Assembly: GCA_003021705.1 (NCBI GenBank) | Contig: PXRJ01000001.1 | Coordinates: 62,001-126,000 of the forward strand | Direction: 5' to 3' | DNA length: 64,000 nt | Source: Halobacteriales archaeon QS_3_64_16 | GTDB lineage: Archaea; Halobacteriota; Halobacteria; Halobacteriales; Halococcaceae | Part shown: one piece after another, positions 28,634 through 38,249 of the stretch | How positions within the stretch are numbered: position 1 is the stretch's first letter | Layout of the letters: each line of letters begins with the position of its first letter | Made by a program: the position numbers and the translations under genes | Notes under the pieces: model-generated | Told to the model about the DNA's origin: nothing | The model's database searches: none | Seen by the model: only the letters and a program-made list of their open reading frames with translations

Positions 28634-30550
28634 ATGAGCACGGTAGAACAGCAACTCGAGACGCTACAAGCAGAGATCACGAGCGAACTCCCGAGCGAGA
28701 TTTCGGTCTCGGACGTGCGGTACGAGGGTCCCGAACTCGTCGTCTATACCCGGGATCCTAAGGAGTTCGCACAGGACGGCGATCTAGTTCGGGATCTGGC
28801 CGGTAAGCTCAGGAAACGGATTACCGTCCGGCCCGACCCCGACGTGCTGACCGATCCACGAGGCGCGCGCGAGGAGGTCCTCGACGCCATTCCCGACGAC
28901 GCCGGCGTGAGCGATGTCGATTTCCACTCCGATACCGGCGAGGTGATGATCGAGGCCGCGAAGCCAGGCATGGTCATCGGCCGTCGGGGCTCGACGCTTC
29001 GGGAGATCACCAAACGCACCGGCTGGACGCCGGAAGTGGTTCGTACGCCACCGATCGAGTCCTCGACGGTTTCGAACGTCAGAAATTTCCTCAAACAGGA
29101 ACGGGAGGAGCGTCGTGACTCCCTCGAACGGATCGGCCGGCAGATCCACCGCGAGACGTTCAGTGACGAACAGTGGGTCCGGGTCACTACGCTTGGTTGC
29201 TGTCGGGAGGTCGGCCGGGCATCGTTCATCCTCTCGACGCCCGAGACCCGGATCCTCATCGACTGTGGCGATAAGCCCGGCTCCGAGGAGGTACCCCACC
29301 TCCAAGTACCGGAAGCCCTCGGCTCGGGAGCGAACTCGATCGACGCGGTCGTGTTGACCCACGCCCACCTCGATCACTCCGCGCTCCTGCCCTTGCTATT
29401 CAAATACGGCTACAACGGGCCGATCTACACCACCGAACCCACCCGCGACCTAATGGGACTCCTGACGCTCGATTACCTGGACGTCGCCGCCAAGGAGGGT
29501 CGCTCCCCTCCCTACGAGAGCGCGATGGTCCGGGAGGCGATCAAACACACCATCCCCATCGAGTTCGGCAACGTCACCGATATCGCGCCCGACATCAAGC
29601 TCACCCTCCATAACGCCGGGCACATCCTCGGCAGCGCCGTTGCCCACTTCCACGTCGGCGAGGGCCTGTACAACGTCGCGTTCTCGGGCGACATTCACTA
29701 CGACGATACCCGTCTATTCAACGGTGCGGTCAACGACTTTCCCCGTGTCGAGACCCTGGTCATGGAATCGACTTATGGTGGTCGGAACGACTACCAGACC
29801 GACCGGGCGGACTCCGAACAGGATCTCACGGAGGTCATCAACCGGACTTACAAGCGCAACGGCAAGGTGGTGATCCCGGCCTTTGCGGTCGGGCGCTCCC
29901 AGGAGATCATGCTCGTCCTGGAGGAAGCGATGCGTACGGGCGAGATCCCCGAGATGCCGATCCACCTCGATGGCATGATCTGGGAGGCGACCGCGATCCA
30001 CACCGCCTACCCCGAGTACCTCCGGGACGACCTGCGGGATACGATCTTCCACGACGACGAGAACCCCTTCCTCGCCCCGCAGTTCAACCACATCGACGAG
30101 GGCGAGGACGAGCGCCAGGACGTCGCCGACGGCGAGCCCTCTATTATCCTCTCGACCTCGGGAATGGTCACCGGCGGCCCGATCATGTCCTGGCTCGAAC
30201 ACTTAGGGCCCGATCCCGACTCGACGATGGTCTTCGTCGGCTACCAGGCCCAGGGGACGATGGGGCGGCGCATCCAGGGCGGCTGGGACGAGATCCCGAT
30301 GGGCAACGGCCAGGGCCGCTCGAACACCCTCTCGCTCGATCTCGACGTCGAGACCGTCGATGGCTTCTCGGGGCACGCCGACCGCCAGGGCTTGGAGAAC
30401 TTCGTGAAGACGATGAATCCCCGTCCCGAGAAGATCCTGTGTGTCCACGGTGACGAATCGAGCGTACAGGACCTCTCATCGGCGCTCTATCACAACTACG
30501 ATATGCGAACCTTCTCGCCGAAGAACCTCGAAACCTTTCGCTTCAAGTAA
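28634..30550 (+). CDS. fttA: Beta-CASP ribonuclease aCPSF1 (transcription termination factor FttA)
   Basis: The 638-residue protein has N-terminal KH domains (second KH loop GMVIGRRGS at residues 112-120), a metallo-beta-lactamase domain with zinc-site H243AHLDH and later HNAGHILGSA, FSGDIHYDD, and a beta-CASP domain (PAFAVGRSQEIMLVLEEAM, ILSTSGMVTGGPIMSWLEHL, VDGFSGHADRQGL, CVHGD). Archaeal aCPSF1 cleaves nascent RNA after U-rich sites and drives 3'-end formation and transcription termination. Length matches the family. The ATG at 28634 is favoured since the upstream extension is basic and repetitive. The protein is essential in studied archaea. Confidence 0.96.
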   Translation: MSTVEQQLETLQAEITSELPSEISVSDVRYEGPELVVYTRDPKEFAQDGDLVRDLAGKLRKRITVRPDPDVLTDPRGAREEVLDAIPDDAGVSDVDFHSDTGEVMIEAAKPGMVIGRRGSTLREITKRTGWTPEVVRTPPIESSTVSNVRNFLKQEREERRDSLERIGRQIHRETFSDEQWVRVTTLGCCREVGRASFILSTPETRILIDCGDKPGSEEVPHLQVPEALGSGANSIDAVVLTHAHLDHSALLPLLFKYGYNGPIYTTEPTRDLMGLLTLDYLDVAAKEGRSPPYESAMVREAIKHTIPIEFGNVTDIAPDIKLTLHNAGHILGSAVAHFHVGEGLYNVAFSGDIHYDDTRLFNGAVNDFPRVETLVMESTYGGRNDYQTDRADSEQDLTEVINRTYKRNGKVVIPAFAVGRSQEIMLVLEEAMRTGEIPEMPIHLDGMIWEATAIHTAYPEYLRDDLRDTIFHDDENPFLAPQFNHIDEGEDERQDVADGEPSIILSTSGMVTGGPIMSWLEHLGPDPDSTMVFVGYQAQGTMGRRIQGGWDEIPMGNGQGRSNTLSLDLDVETVDGFSGHADRQGLENFVKTMNPRPEKILCVHGDESSVQDLSSALYHNYDMRTFSPKNLETFRFK

Positions 30551-30787
30551 ACGCACCTTTTTCTCGTCGGGTGTCCTCGCGCGCCGTAGGCGCGCTGCGG
30601 GCACCGCTCCTCCAAAAATCTGCACCAAAAAACCGCTCCCTCGCTCCTTCCAGTCGCTCGGTCACGGCGAACCGCTCGCTCACGTTGTTCGCTCGCGGAT
30701 ACATGCCTCTCAGCACTCGGCTACTCGACTATCGCCTCGGCCACCGCACGAGCATAGCTTGAAGTCGGCAGCCACCAGAGAGTTCGC

Positions 30788-31153
30788 ATGCGCATCGCGC
30801 TTATCGCTCACGACGATATGAAAGACGATCTCGTCGAGTTCGCTCAACGACACGCCGACCGGCTGGGAAACGCCGACCTCATCGCGACCGGCACCACCGG
30901 TGGGCGACTCAACGAGGAGACCGACTTAGAGGTCGAACGGATGGCATCCGGTCCCTACGGCGGGGATATGATGATCGGCGCGGAGGTCGCCAAGGACGAC
31001 TGTGATGTGGTCTTTTTCCTGCGTGACCCACTGGAAGCTCAGCCACACGAACCGGACGTTATGGCGCTGCTCCGCATCTGTGACGTCCACGACATCCCGC
31101 TCGCAACGAACCTCACGAGCGCACACGCGATTCTCGATAGCCTAGCCGAGTGA
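30788..31153 (+). CDS. mgsA: Methylglyoxal synthase
   Basis: The 121-residue protein is colinear with MgsA: MRIALIAHDDMKDDLVEFAQ, LIATGTTGGRL with the phosphate-binding loop, MASGPYGGDMMIGAEVAKDD, VVFFLRDPLEAQPHEPDVMA, LLRICDVHDIPLATNLTSA. It converts dihydroxyacetone phosphate to methylglyoxal and phosphate. The catalytic Asp lies in the GGDMMIG segment. The 237-nt gap before it holds only GC-rich haloarchaeal repeat-like sequence. It converges on the DNA-glycosylase gene. Confidence 0.95.
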   Translation: MRIALIAHDDMKDDLVEFAQRHADRLGNADLIATGTTGGRLNEETDLEVERMASGPYGGDMMIGAEVAKDDCDVVFFLRDPLEAQPHEPDVMALLRICDVHDIPLATNLTSAHAILDSLAE

Positions 31154-31194
31154 CCCCACCAACCGACGAGAACGCTCGGCAACCATCGCGACGT

Positions 31195-32022
31195 TCACTC
31201 CGCTTCGGGCGCTTCCGCCGGATCAATCACCTCCCCTGATTCGGGGTAGACGCCCACCTGCTCGCAGATATCGCCGAGCGGGCAGGCATCGGGATCGTCT
31301 AGACAAACCGGCCTCCGGGCCTTGCAGTACTCACGGCCGAACTGGATACTCGCGGTATGCCCGAACCCGCACTTCTCGGCGGGCACCCGCTCCTCTAAGA
31401 CGTCTCTCACTTCCTCGTGATCGGCCTCGGCGGGCGCGATGCCCAGCCGACGGTAGATCCGGTGGACGTGGGTATCGACCGGGAAGACCCCGCTGCGCCC
31501 GCCGGAAAACAGTAGCACGCAGTCCGCGGTCTTCGGGCCGACGCCCTTCATGTCGAGCAACGCATTACGCACGTCATCATGATCGGCTTCGCGAACGAAG
31601 GCGTCGAACTCCTCCGCACCGCCGTACTCCGAAACGATGCGTTCGGCCAGCGCGATGATCGTCTCGGACTTCTGGTTGTACAGCCCCGCGTTCGAGATGG
31701 TCTCGGCCAGTTCCGGCTGGTCGGCCGCTGCGAGGGCATCCGCGAGATCAATCTGGCCTTCGTCGCTCTCGGAGCCCCCGTATCGCCCCATGAGATCGTC
31801 GTGGGCGGGTTGGCTCGCCTTGTCGCTCGTGTTCTGGCTCAAAACCGTGCGAACGAGACATGTAAAGGCGTCCTGGCCGCCGTAGCTCTTCTGCCAGTAG
31901 CGTTCGCCCAAGCGGTCGATAACGCTCTCGGCGCGAGTCGCCGCGTCCTCGGGTTCGAACTCGATTCCCTCCCCACTGCCCGCCGCCCCGCCGCTGATGT
32001 TCGCCGTCGGTTCCTCGCTCAT
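31195..32022 (-). CDS. Endonuclease III family DNA glycosylase/AP lyase
   Basis: The 275-residue protein has the HhH-GPD fold: LVRTVLSQNTSDKA, hairpin MKGVGPKTADCVLLFSGG with the Lys expected of bifunctional lyases, and VDTHVHRIYRRLGI with the catalytic Asp. A C-terminal iron-sulfur motif has four Cys in CKARRPVCLDDPDACPLGDI and the next residue. It should remove oxidised bases and cut the abasic site. The acidic Gly-rich N-terminal 30 residues are a haloarchaeal extension. MSEEPTANISGG is chosen as the start; an ATG eight codons further upstream is less likely. Confidence 0.92.
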   Translation of the reverse strand: MSEEPTANISGGAAGSGEGIEFEPEDAATRAESVIDRLGERYWQKSYGGQDAFTCLVRTVLSQNTSDKASQPAHDDLMGRYGGSESDEGQIDLADALAAADQPELAETISNAGLYNQKSETIIALAERIVSEYGGAEEFDAFVREADHDDVRNALLDMKGVGPKTADCVLLFSGGRSGVFPVDTHVHRIYRRLGIAPAEADHEEVRDVLEERVPAEKCGFGHTASIQFGREYCKARRPVCLDDPDACPLGDICEQVGVYPESGEVIDPAEAPEAE

Positions 32023-32052
32023 ACCCGAGCCAGGAGCGTCGGCCACAAAACG

Positions 32053-32505
32053 CTATTCGACGCGGAGAGACAGGGACAGATCCCCACCCGCCGCGAGCGC
32101 CTCGACCAGGTCCCGACTGATGTCCGCTGCGGCCTTCCCGGCGTCTACCATCACCGTCCGGTCGTCGACGTACCCGCTCGTGCGAACCACCAGGCTGGTA
32201 TCACTCTCGAAGGTCAGATCGGGATGCCCCTGGCCCGAAACCGTCTCGGCGTGGCTCGTCTCGTTTCCTTCTTCTCGGGCTTCCAGCACGAGAGTAAGCT
32301 CTGCCGCCCGGGAGCGACAGGCCTCGCAGAACGACGCGTCGAAATCGGCAGGCGTCGCGTCGGCTTCGACGCCGAGAATACAATCGCCCGCGGGCGTGAG
32401 GAAGTCCTCCGAAGTCACTTCCAGAGTGCTCGCGTGAGTGGCCGAGACGTTCGCGTGTCCGCGGGCGTCGACGGTCGCTTCGATGGACTCCGTCGGTCGT
32501 GTCAT
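32053..32505 (-). CDS. DUF371 family protein
   Basis: The 150-residue protein shows the DUF371 pattern: ARGHANVSATHASTLEVTSE, DFLTPAGDCILGVEADATP, GQGHPDLTFESDTSLVVRTS and DRTVMVDAGKAAADISRDLV. The family is widespread in archaea and its function is not known. It ends 30 nt from the glycosylase start on the same strand, so the two may be co-transcribed. MTRPTESIEATVD is used as start; a longer upstream frame lacks homology. Confidence 0.9.
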   Translation of the reverse strand: MTRPTESIEATVDARGHANVSATHASTLEVTSEDFLTPAGDCILGVEADATPADFDASFCEACRSRAAELTLVLEAREEGNETSHAETVSGQGHPDLTFESDTSLVVRTSGYVDDRTVMVDAGKAAADISRDLVEALAAGGDLSLSLRVE

Positions 32506-32856
32506 GGACTCGCTTCGATAGCCAGCCCGATAGGGCCATCCGTTCGATAGTGAGTCTGCCAGAGGAGACGTTTCCTGAGGCCGGGTCGCCGGTTCGCAGT
32601 CGTGCTCCCGCGTCTGTAACCGGAAAACACCGTACTCTCCGGTTCCCTGTGGAGGGTTCATCGTTCGGAGTTCCGGAACGTTTAAACTACCTCGTATGAT
32701 ATAAGCAGTACCGAACGCCTCCGGCGTATCGGTGGCATCGCGCGTAAACTACGAACAGGATGACAAGGCAACTTCCTTATCGGCCGATCGCCACACGACG
32801 ACAGCGACGGCACCGACCGACACGCCGGAGCGCAGACGGCCTACGACTTTTCGACC

Positions 32857-33753
32857 ATGTCAGCGACAGAAACCATCGACACCACCAAGAACGTCGAGTT
32901 GACCGACAACCACCTCGAGAGCGACTCGAAGGGCAAGCTCATCAAGCTCGCGGGGAAGCTCAGAGATCGGCGCAACGATCTCAACCAGATGGCCTCCGAG
33001 CGCGCCGGCAAGCGCGACGAGCTCAACGCAAAAACCCGCGAGAAAGTAGACCAAGCCCAAGAACACCGCGAGAAACGCGACGAACTCAACGAGAAAGTTC
33101 AAGAACACAAGCAGAACCGTAACGAGCTCAACGCCGAGGCAAACGAACTCTTCGACGAGGTCGACGAGATGAAATCCGACCTCGAACTCGACGAGGGCAA
33201 GAGCCTAGACGAACTCAAAGAGGAAGTCGAACGCCTCGAGTTCCGCCAGCAAACCGAGGTCCTCTCCGCGGAAGCCGAACGCGAGCTCATCGAGAAGATC
33301 GAGGACAAACGCGAGCAGTATCAGGAGCGAAAGAACGCCCTGGAGGACAGCGAAGGCCTAGAGGATCTCGTCGAGGAAGCCGAATCGGTACGGGCGGAGG
33401 CCTCCGAGCACCACCAGCAGGTCACCGAACTCGCCGACAAGGCCCAGGAACACCACAACGAGATGATCGAGGCCTACCGTGAGGCCGACGACGTCCGGGA
33501 CGAGGCCGACGAGACCCATGAGAAGTTCGTCGAGGCCCAGGAAGCCGCCGACCGTCACCACGAGGACTTCGTGAAGGTCCAAAAGCGGCTGCGCGAACTC
33601 GACAAGGAGGAGGAGGAAGAACGAAAGAGCGAACGCGACAAGCAACGCGAGGAAGCCGAGCAGGAAGCCGAGGAGATCTACCAGCGCTTCAAGGAAGGCG
33701 AGACCTTAGACACCGAGGACCTGATGAAACTCCAGAAGACCGGGATGCTCTGA
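32857..33753 (+). CDS. COG1340-type archaeal coiled-coil protein
   Basis: The 298-residue protein is almost entirely charged coiled coil from residue 25 to 270, rich in Glu, Lys, Arg and Gln, with a short hinge around EDSEGLEDLVEEAESVRA. The C-terminus EIYQRFKEGETLDTEDLMKL, then QKTGML, is a conserved ending of the COG1340 family of archaeal coiled-coil proteins. Function is not established; a structural or scaffold role is a guess. A TATA-like GTATGATATAAG near 32693-32704 lies about 150 nt before the ATG, so a leader is possible. Confidence 0.85.
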   Translation: MSATETIDTTKNVELTDNHLESDSKGKLIKLAGKLRDRRNDLNQMASERAGKRDELNAKTREKVDQAQEHREKRDELNEKVQEHKQNRNELNAEANELFDEVDEMKSDLELDEGKSLDELKEEVERLEFRQQTEVLSAEAERELIEKIEDKREQYQERKNALEDSEGLEDLVEEAESVRAEASEHHQQVTELADKAQEHHNEMIEAYREADDVRDEADETHEKFVEAQEAADRHHEDFVKVQKRLRELDKEEEEERKSERDKQREEAEQEAEEIYQRFKEGETLDTEDLMKLQKTGML

Positions 33754-34076
33754 GACAGCAGCTAGCGACCGGACCGTAGGCCGTCGGCGACGCCGCGAGG
33801 TCCGTAGCAGTCCTTCGGATCGATCGAGACTGCCCCGGATCCGCTTTTCGAAGCCCTCATGTTATGATGTAACGAGTGACAACCAACGCCTTGCCGGATC
33901 ACCGCCGCTTGCTACTGCTGCTCGTCCTGACTCCCTCGAACGGCAGCGATGGTTCGCTCACTTGTCCGATCGGAAGTTCGGGGGCCTGGGTTCGGGGCGG
34001 GTCGAGATCGGTTAGGATCGGAGCCGATATCGGCCGGGAGGACAGCGCTTAATCGGGGTCGGGACCGAACCCCGGT
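33754..34076. other. Intergenic region before sppA
   Basis: About 320 nt with no convincing reading frame. A TATA-like stretch ATGTTATGATGTAAC lies at about 33858-33872; otherwise I see nothing. Confidence 0.4.
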
Positions 34077-35096
34077 ATGTCAGCAGGGATCGAAGGACGG
34101 GATGGACGCCGCCGGCTCGCGATCGTGATCGGTGGGGCAGCACTCGCCCTCGTGGCCGGCTGGGTACTGTTCGTCGTCGTGCCGGCGGGCAACGGGGCGC
34201 GGTTGCTCGGCGTTGTCCTGGCGATTACACTCGGCGCGCTCGGCGCTCGGATCGGGAGCCGGATCGCGGCCTCGCGATACCCGGGGTACAATGTCGCGGC
34301 GGTCTCGGTCGAAGGCCCGATCACGAGGGATGGCGGTGGTGGCCGGTTGCCAACGGGATCGCAGGGCACGTCTGCCGATGACGTCGTCGAGGCGATCGAG
34401 AGTGCCGACGCGGACGAGAGCATCGAAGGACTGCTCGTCGAACTCGACACCCCGGGCGGGCAAGTCGTCCCGAGCGAGGACATCCGACTGGCGACCGATC
34501 GCTTCGAGGGACCGACGGTGGCCTATGCGACCGACACCTGTGCGAGCGGCGGCTACTGGATCGCGAGCGGCTGTGGGGCGTTTTTCGCCCGCGAGGGAAG
34601 CGTGATCGGCTCGATCGGGGTGCTCGGCTCGCGGCCGAACGCGAGTGACTTGCTCGAGCGGGTGGGGATCGATTACGAGCAGTTCACCGCTGGGGAGTAC
34701 AAGGATGCCGGCGCTCCCTTCAAGCAGATCGGCGAGGACGAGCGCGCCTATCTCCAGGGGCTGGTCGATGACTTCTACGAGCAGTTCGTCGAGCGAGTCG
34801 CGGCCGGCCGCGACATGGATTCGGCGACGATACGCGAGACCGAAGCACGGGTCTATCTCGGGACCGATGCCCTCGATCGCGGGCTTATCGACGCGATCGG
34901 CACTCGAGAGGAAGTGAAAGAACACCTCGCCGAGGAACTCGGTCGTGACTCGGTCACCGTCGAGCCCTTCGAACCCGATCGGGGCGTCGCCGAGCGACTA
35001 CAGGGCGGCGCTCGGGCCACGGCTTTTGCCTTCGGTGCCGGCGTCGCGAGCGTCCTCAGCAGGGAGGAAGAGAGTGACCTGCGGTTCCGGGTCTGA
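34077..35096 (+). CDS. sppA: Signal peptide peptidase SppA (S49 serine protease)
   Basis: The 339-residue protein has two N-terminal hydrophobic segments (residues about 15-35 and 40-60) and a cytoplasm-exterior S49 domain. Catalytic Ser157 lies in TCASGGYWIASG, and the general-base Lys209 lies in GEYKDAGAPFKQIGED. The block LLVELDTPGGQVVPSEDIRL is also typical. It should degrade cleaved signal peptides in the membrane. The short single-domain form is usual for archaea. The following DUF373 membrane protein is on the same strand, 138 nt downstream. Confidence 0.93.
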   Translation: MSAGIEGRDGRRRLAIVIGGAALALVAGWVLFVVVPAGNGARLLGVVLAITLGALGARIGSRIAASRYPGYNVAAVSVEGPITRDGGGGRLPTGSQGTSADDVVEAIESADADESIEGLLVELDTPGGQVVPSEDIRLATDRFEGPTVAYATDTCASGGYWIASGCGAFFAREGSVIGSIGVLGSRPNASDLLERVGIDYEQFTAGEYKDAGAPFKQIGEDERAYLQGLVDDFYEQFVERVAAGRDMDSATIRETEARVYLGTDALDRGLIDAIGTREEVKEHLAEELGRDSVTVEPFEPDRGVAERLQGGARATAFAFGAGVASVLSREEESDLRFRV

Positions 35097-35234
35097 GAAT
35101 CGAGCGGTAGCGTGGGGCCGTCGGTGCCGCCGCCATCAGCAGACCGACCCGGCCGCCGTGGTGTGCGTACCGTCCTCGGTGCCAACCGGGCCGTGTAGCG
35201 AGGCTTTTTCCTTCGGCCCTACCTCGCTTAGGCC

Positions 35235-36671
35235 GTGAGCACCCTGGTCGTGTGTGTCGATCGGGAGGGAGACATCGCGGCCGCCGCGGGGTCGGCGGGC
35301 CCGATCGTCGGTCGGGAGGCACTCGAGGATCTCGTGACCGGGGTCGGCTTAGAGGACCCCGAGGACAGCCGCGTCAACTGCCTACTAGAGACGTTGCGGG
35401 TCGAGCGCGATCTCGACGAGGAGGGAAGCGTCGTCGCGGTCCTCACCAGTGAGCACAGCGAGGGAGGGAGCGATGCCGATGACAGCGACGGCGAGGCCAG
35501 CGATCGACGAGGCGTCGACCCGACCGACCGCACCGATCGAGCTGGCAGCGACGGGAAAGGGAACGATCACGCCGATCGCGACGCTCTCACCTCATCCGAA
35601 GCGATGGCCCGACTCAACGATAGAACTCTCGACCGGCCGGACGCGGGCCGCGAACGCGCCGGAAACGGTAGGCCCTCCCAGGAGGATCGACGATCGAGCG
35701 CCTCCGAACGCTCCTCGCCTGGGAAGGCCGATCGAAGTGGGGTAGGGCCCGATCGGGAAATCGCCTGCCAGATCGATGCCCTCATCGCGCGCTACGAACC
35801 CGAGGGGGCGATCGTCGTCATCGACAGCGCAGCGGACGAGCAGCTCGTTCCGATCATCGAGAGCCGGGTGCGCGTCGACGCCGTCGATCGGGTCGTCATC
35901 CGCCAGTCCCGGGATATCGAGTCGGCGTACTACCTCCTCAAGCAGTTCCTCGCGAACGAGGACCTCCGCCAGACAGTACTCGTTCCGATCGGGCTCGTAC
36001 TACTGGTCTTTCCCCTCCTCTTGGCGCTCACCGACCGCCTCGCGACGGCGCTCGCGGCGATCGCCGGCCTTACCGGGTCAATCCTTCTGTACAAGGGACT
36101 AGGGATCGACGACCTCCTCGGGAGGCTCGCGAGCCAGGCTCGCGAGGCACTGTACTCCGGCCAGGTATCGGTCGTTACCTACGTCGTCGCCGTCGGGCTG
36201 GCGCTCGTGGGCGTCTTCGCGGGCGTGATCGCCGCCTCCTCGCTGACTGGGGCTACCGGAGCCACTGGGGCCGGCTCGGGTGGGGAAGTGTTCCTGCCAG
36301 CGATGCACTTCGCTTTCGAGGGCTTACCCTGGTTCGTGATGGCCGCGCTCGTCGCCAGCGCCGGTCGCTTGCTCGATGAGGCCCTCCGGGTCGATCAGGT
36401 GCGGCGCTCCTCGCTCAACCTGCCCTTCGGTATCGTCGCCGTCGGGCTGGTACTCCGTGGCTTTACCGCCTACTTCCTCGAGCGCTCCGGGATCATCGGC
36501 TCGCTTTCGGTGCCCTCCCTAGAGGCGGGGGTAGTGTCGGTGCAAGGTTTCGCGCTCGCGCCGGGAACACGATTAGCAGCCCTCGTGATCAGCGGCGTAC
36601 TCGTGAGTGTCTTCGGTGTCCAACTGGCAACCCGCGCCGACACCGACGATCCGGAGGGACTGCTTGACTGA
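35235..36671 (+). CDS. DUF373 family membrane protein with a 100-residue hydrophilic insert
   Basis: The 478-residue protein begins from GTG as VSTLVVCVDREGDIAAAAGS. The N-terminal soluble DUF373 domain includes GREALEDLVTGVGLEDPEDS and VVIDSAADEQLVPIIESRVR, then VIRQSRDIESAYYLLKQFLA. About six to eight membrane helices follow from residue about 250. Residues about 73-174 (nt 35451-35756) are a disordered Asp/Arg/Ser/Gly-rich insert between VVAVLTSE and EIACQIDALIARY, where relatives have a short loop. Function of the family is unknown. The frame is intact through the insert. Confidence 0.88.
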   Translation: MSTLVVCVDREGDIAAAAGSAGPIVGREALEDLVTGVGLEDPEDSRVNCLLETLRVERDLDEEGSVVAVLTSEHSEGGSDADDSDGEASDRRGVDPTDRTDRAGSDGKGNDHADRDALTSSEAMARLNDRTLDRPDAGRERAGNGRPSQEDRRSSASERSSPGKADRSGVGPDREIACQIDALIARYEPEGAIVVIDSAADEQLVPIIESRVRVDAVDRVVIRQSRDIESAYYLLKQFLANEDLRQTVLVPIGLVLLVFPLLLALTDRLATALAAIAGLTGSILLYKGLGIDDLLGRLASQAREALYSGQVSVVTYVVAVGLALVGVFAGVIAASSLTGATGATGAGSGGEVFLPAMHFAFEGLPWFVMAALVASAGRLLDEALRVDQVRRSSLNLPFGIVAVGLVLRGFTAYFLERSGIIGSLSVPSLEAGVVSVQGFALAPGTRLAALVISGVLVSVFGVQLATRADTDDPEGLLD

Positions 36672-36800
36672 CTGGTCCGGACGATTCGACCGATCGCCGA
36701 ACGATTCGACCAGTCGGTCGAGGGTCGATCACCGACGCGGCGCTCTCCACGATTCCAGTGATCCTACCGACTGCCGGTGTGCCCCGCCGATCGCAGGGGG

Positions 36801-36806
36801 TTTATT
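36801..36806 (+). promoter_or_regulatory. TATA-like element of dph6
   Basis: TTTATT lies 22-27 nt before the ATG at 36828, consistent with leaderless transcription and with this start rather than an in-frame upstream one. Confidence 0.4.
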
Positions 36807-36827
36807 CGGTGCTTCGATACCCCTTCT

Positions 36828-37574
36828 ATGACCGACGACGAATCCGGGGGATGGGTGAGTCTCTTCTCGGGCGGGAAGGACTCCTCGTGGGCGCTCTATC
36901 GCGCGCTCGAGGCTGGGCTTTCGGTCTCGCGGCTGCTGACCGTCCACCCCTCCGCCGAGTCGTATCTCTATCACGTCCCGGCGACCCGACTGGCGGGTCT
37001 CGCCGCCGAGAGCATCGGCCTCCCGCTCGTCGAGATCGAGACGGGCGATCTGGGTGCGGACAGCCCAGGGGTCGCGGCCGACGCGGGCAGACAGGGCGAT
37101 CGGGAACTCGAAACACTCGAAGCCACCCTCCGGGAAATGAACGCCGAGACGCCCATCGAAGGGGTGATCGCCGGCGCGATCGAAAGCGAGTTCCAGACCG
37201 CCCGCATCGAGGGAATGTGCGACCGATTGGGGCTCGAGCTGTTCGCTCCACTCTGGCGAGAGGAACCCCACGACCTCGCCGCCGCGATGTGTGATGCCGG
37301 CTTCGATATCAGGGTGCTCCAGGTCGCCGCCCGCGGACTCGACGAATCCTGGCTCGGCCGCACCCTCGACCGCGAGGCCTTCGAGGACCTCGAAGCGCTC
37401 AACGAGGCCTACGGCGTCCATATCTTGGGCGAGGGCGGCGAGTTCGAGACGCTCGTGACTGATGGACCTCATATGAGCCGACCCATCGAGTTGGAGTATG
37501 AAACCGAGTGGAACCGGACGCGCGGTCGACTGCGGGTCACGGACGCGTGGCTGGACAGGGAGTCGGGTGCCTGA
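36828..37574 (+). CDS. dph6: Diphthine--ammonia ligase
   Basis: The 248-residue N-type ATP pyrophosphatase has the PP-loop LFSGGKDSSWAL near the N-terminus, followed by ALEAGLSVSRLLTVHPSAES, EGVIAGAIESEFQTARIEGM and GVHILGEGGEFETLVTDGP, all Dph6 signatures. It performs the last step of diphthamide synthesis on elongation factor 2, converting diphthine to diphthamide with ATP and ammonia. Single-domain length is typical for archaea. It sits on the same strand as sppA and DUF373. Confidence 0.95.
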   Translation: MTDDESGGWVSLFSGGKDSSWALYRALEAGLSVSRLLTVHPSAESYLYHVPATRLAGLAAESIGLPLVEIETGDLGADSPGVAADAGRQGDRELETLEATLREMNAETPIEGVIAGAIESEFQTARIEGMCDRLGLELFAPLWREEPHDLAAAMCDAGFDIRVLQVAARGLDESWLGRTLDREAFEDLEALNEAYGVHILGEGGEFETLVTDGPHMSRPIELEYETEWNRTRGRLRVTDAWLDRESGA

Positions 37575-37728
37575 ATCGCCGGCAGCCCGCGTTCGAACAG
37601 GGGCGTTTCCGGTTCCTAAACTGTCCCAAGAAGAGGGAACTGCCGATACCACGAGCGGTAGAGAAGCCTTCATAGAGGCGGTGGGCCTGCGGAACTCTGA
37701 CAAGACTGGAGTGCCAACGGTTCACGTT

Positions 37729-37959
37729 ATGGCACCTGGAATCGGTCTCGGGTTTCTGGTGGGATCGCTGTTGATCCTCGGCGTCGTCCTGTACTATACC
37801 CGCATTAGAAATCCCGTCGTGCCACGGGGGGAAACCGACGAAGCCGACCAGGAGATATCGGGCACCCAGTCCTGTGAACTCTGTGAGCGTCGGCGAGTGT
37901 GCCGTGAAGTCGGCGATCTCATGGTCTGTGCGGAGTGCAATGATGACCTCATGACCTGA
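37729..37959 (+). CDS. Small membrane protein with two CxxC motifs
   Basis: The 76-residue protein has one N-terminal transmembrane helix (GIGLGFLVGSLLILGVVLYY) followed by a polar linker and a zinc-finger-like module: CELCERRRVC and VCAECNDD. It is probably a membrane-anchored zinc-ribbon protein of unknown role. ATG 37729 is chosen; an in-frame GTG six codons upstream is an alternative. Confidence 0.7.
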   Translation: MAPGIGLGFLVGSLLILGVVLYYTRIRNPVVPRGETDEADQEISGTQSCELCERRRVCREVGDLMVCAECNDDLMT

Positions 37960-38049
37960 GATCCACAGTGACTGCTCGGCTGCCCATTGTCCAGGAAAGC
38001 GGCGATCATCGAAACGAGTGGGGCCCAGCGAATCCCACGAACCTGCTTA

Positions 38050-38123
38050 CGGGCTGGGAGGGACTTGAACCCCCGACCGACGGATTAAGAGTCCGTCGCT
38101 CTGCCTAACTGAGCTACCAGCCC
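38050..38123 (-). tRNA. tRNA-Lys (anticodon CTT)
   Basis: The reverse strand reads GGGCTGGTAGCTCAGTTAGG and folds normally: acceptor GGGCTGG/CCAGCCC, anticodon stem ACGGA with loop CTCTTAA and stem TCCGT, T arm GGGGGTTCAAGTCCCTC. Anticodon CTT reads AAG lysine codons. The discriminator base is G. There is no intron and CCA is not encoded. Confidence 0.95.
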
Positions 38124-38249
38124 TCGTGCTTACTTGCCGAGGCACGGGCAAATAGGCTTTCGTTCCGGAACCCAGTCTCTCGGCTTCTTGGCTTCCCTCG
38201 GTTCTCGAATTCGTCTCACTTTCGCCGGTATCGAAACTACGAATCCGAC

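Noticed and set aside
28423-28761. Separate small protein gene overlapping the fttA start
   Set aside because: It overlaps fttA by about 130 nt, lacks homology after the Asn/Asp run and its end is a frame shadow.
30551-30787. Repeat-like GC-rich sequence before mgsA as a CRISPR or REP array
   Set aside because: The CGCTC-type words are irregular, without unit length or spacers, and are common in haloarchaeal intergenic DNA.
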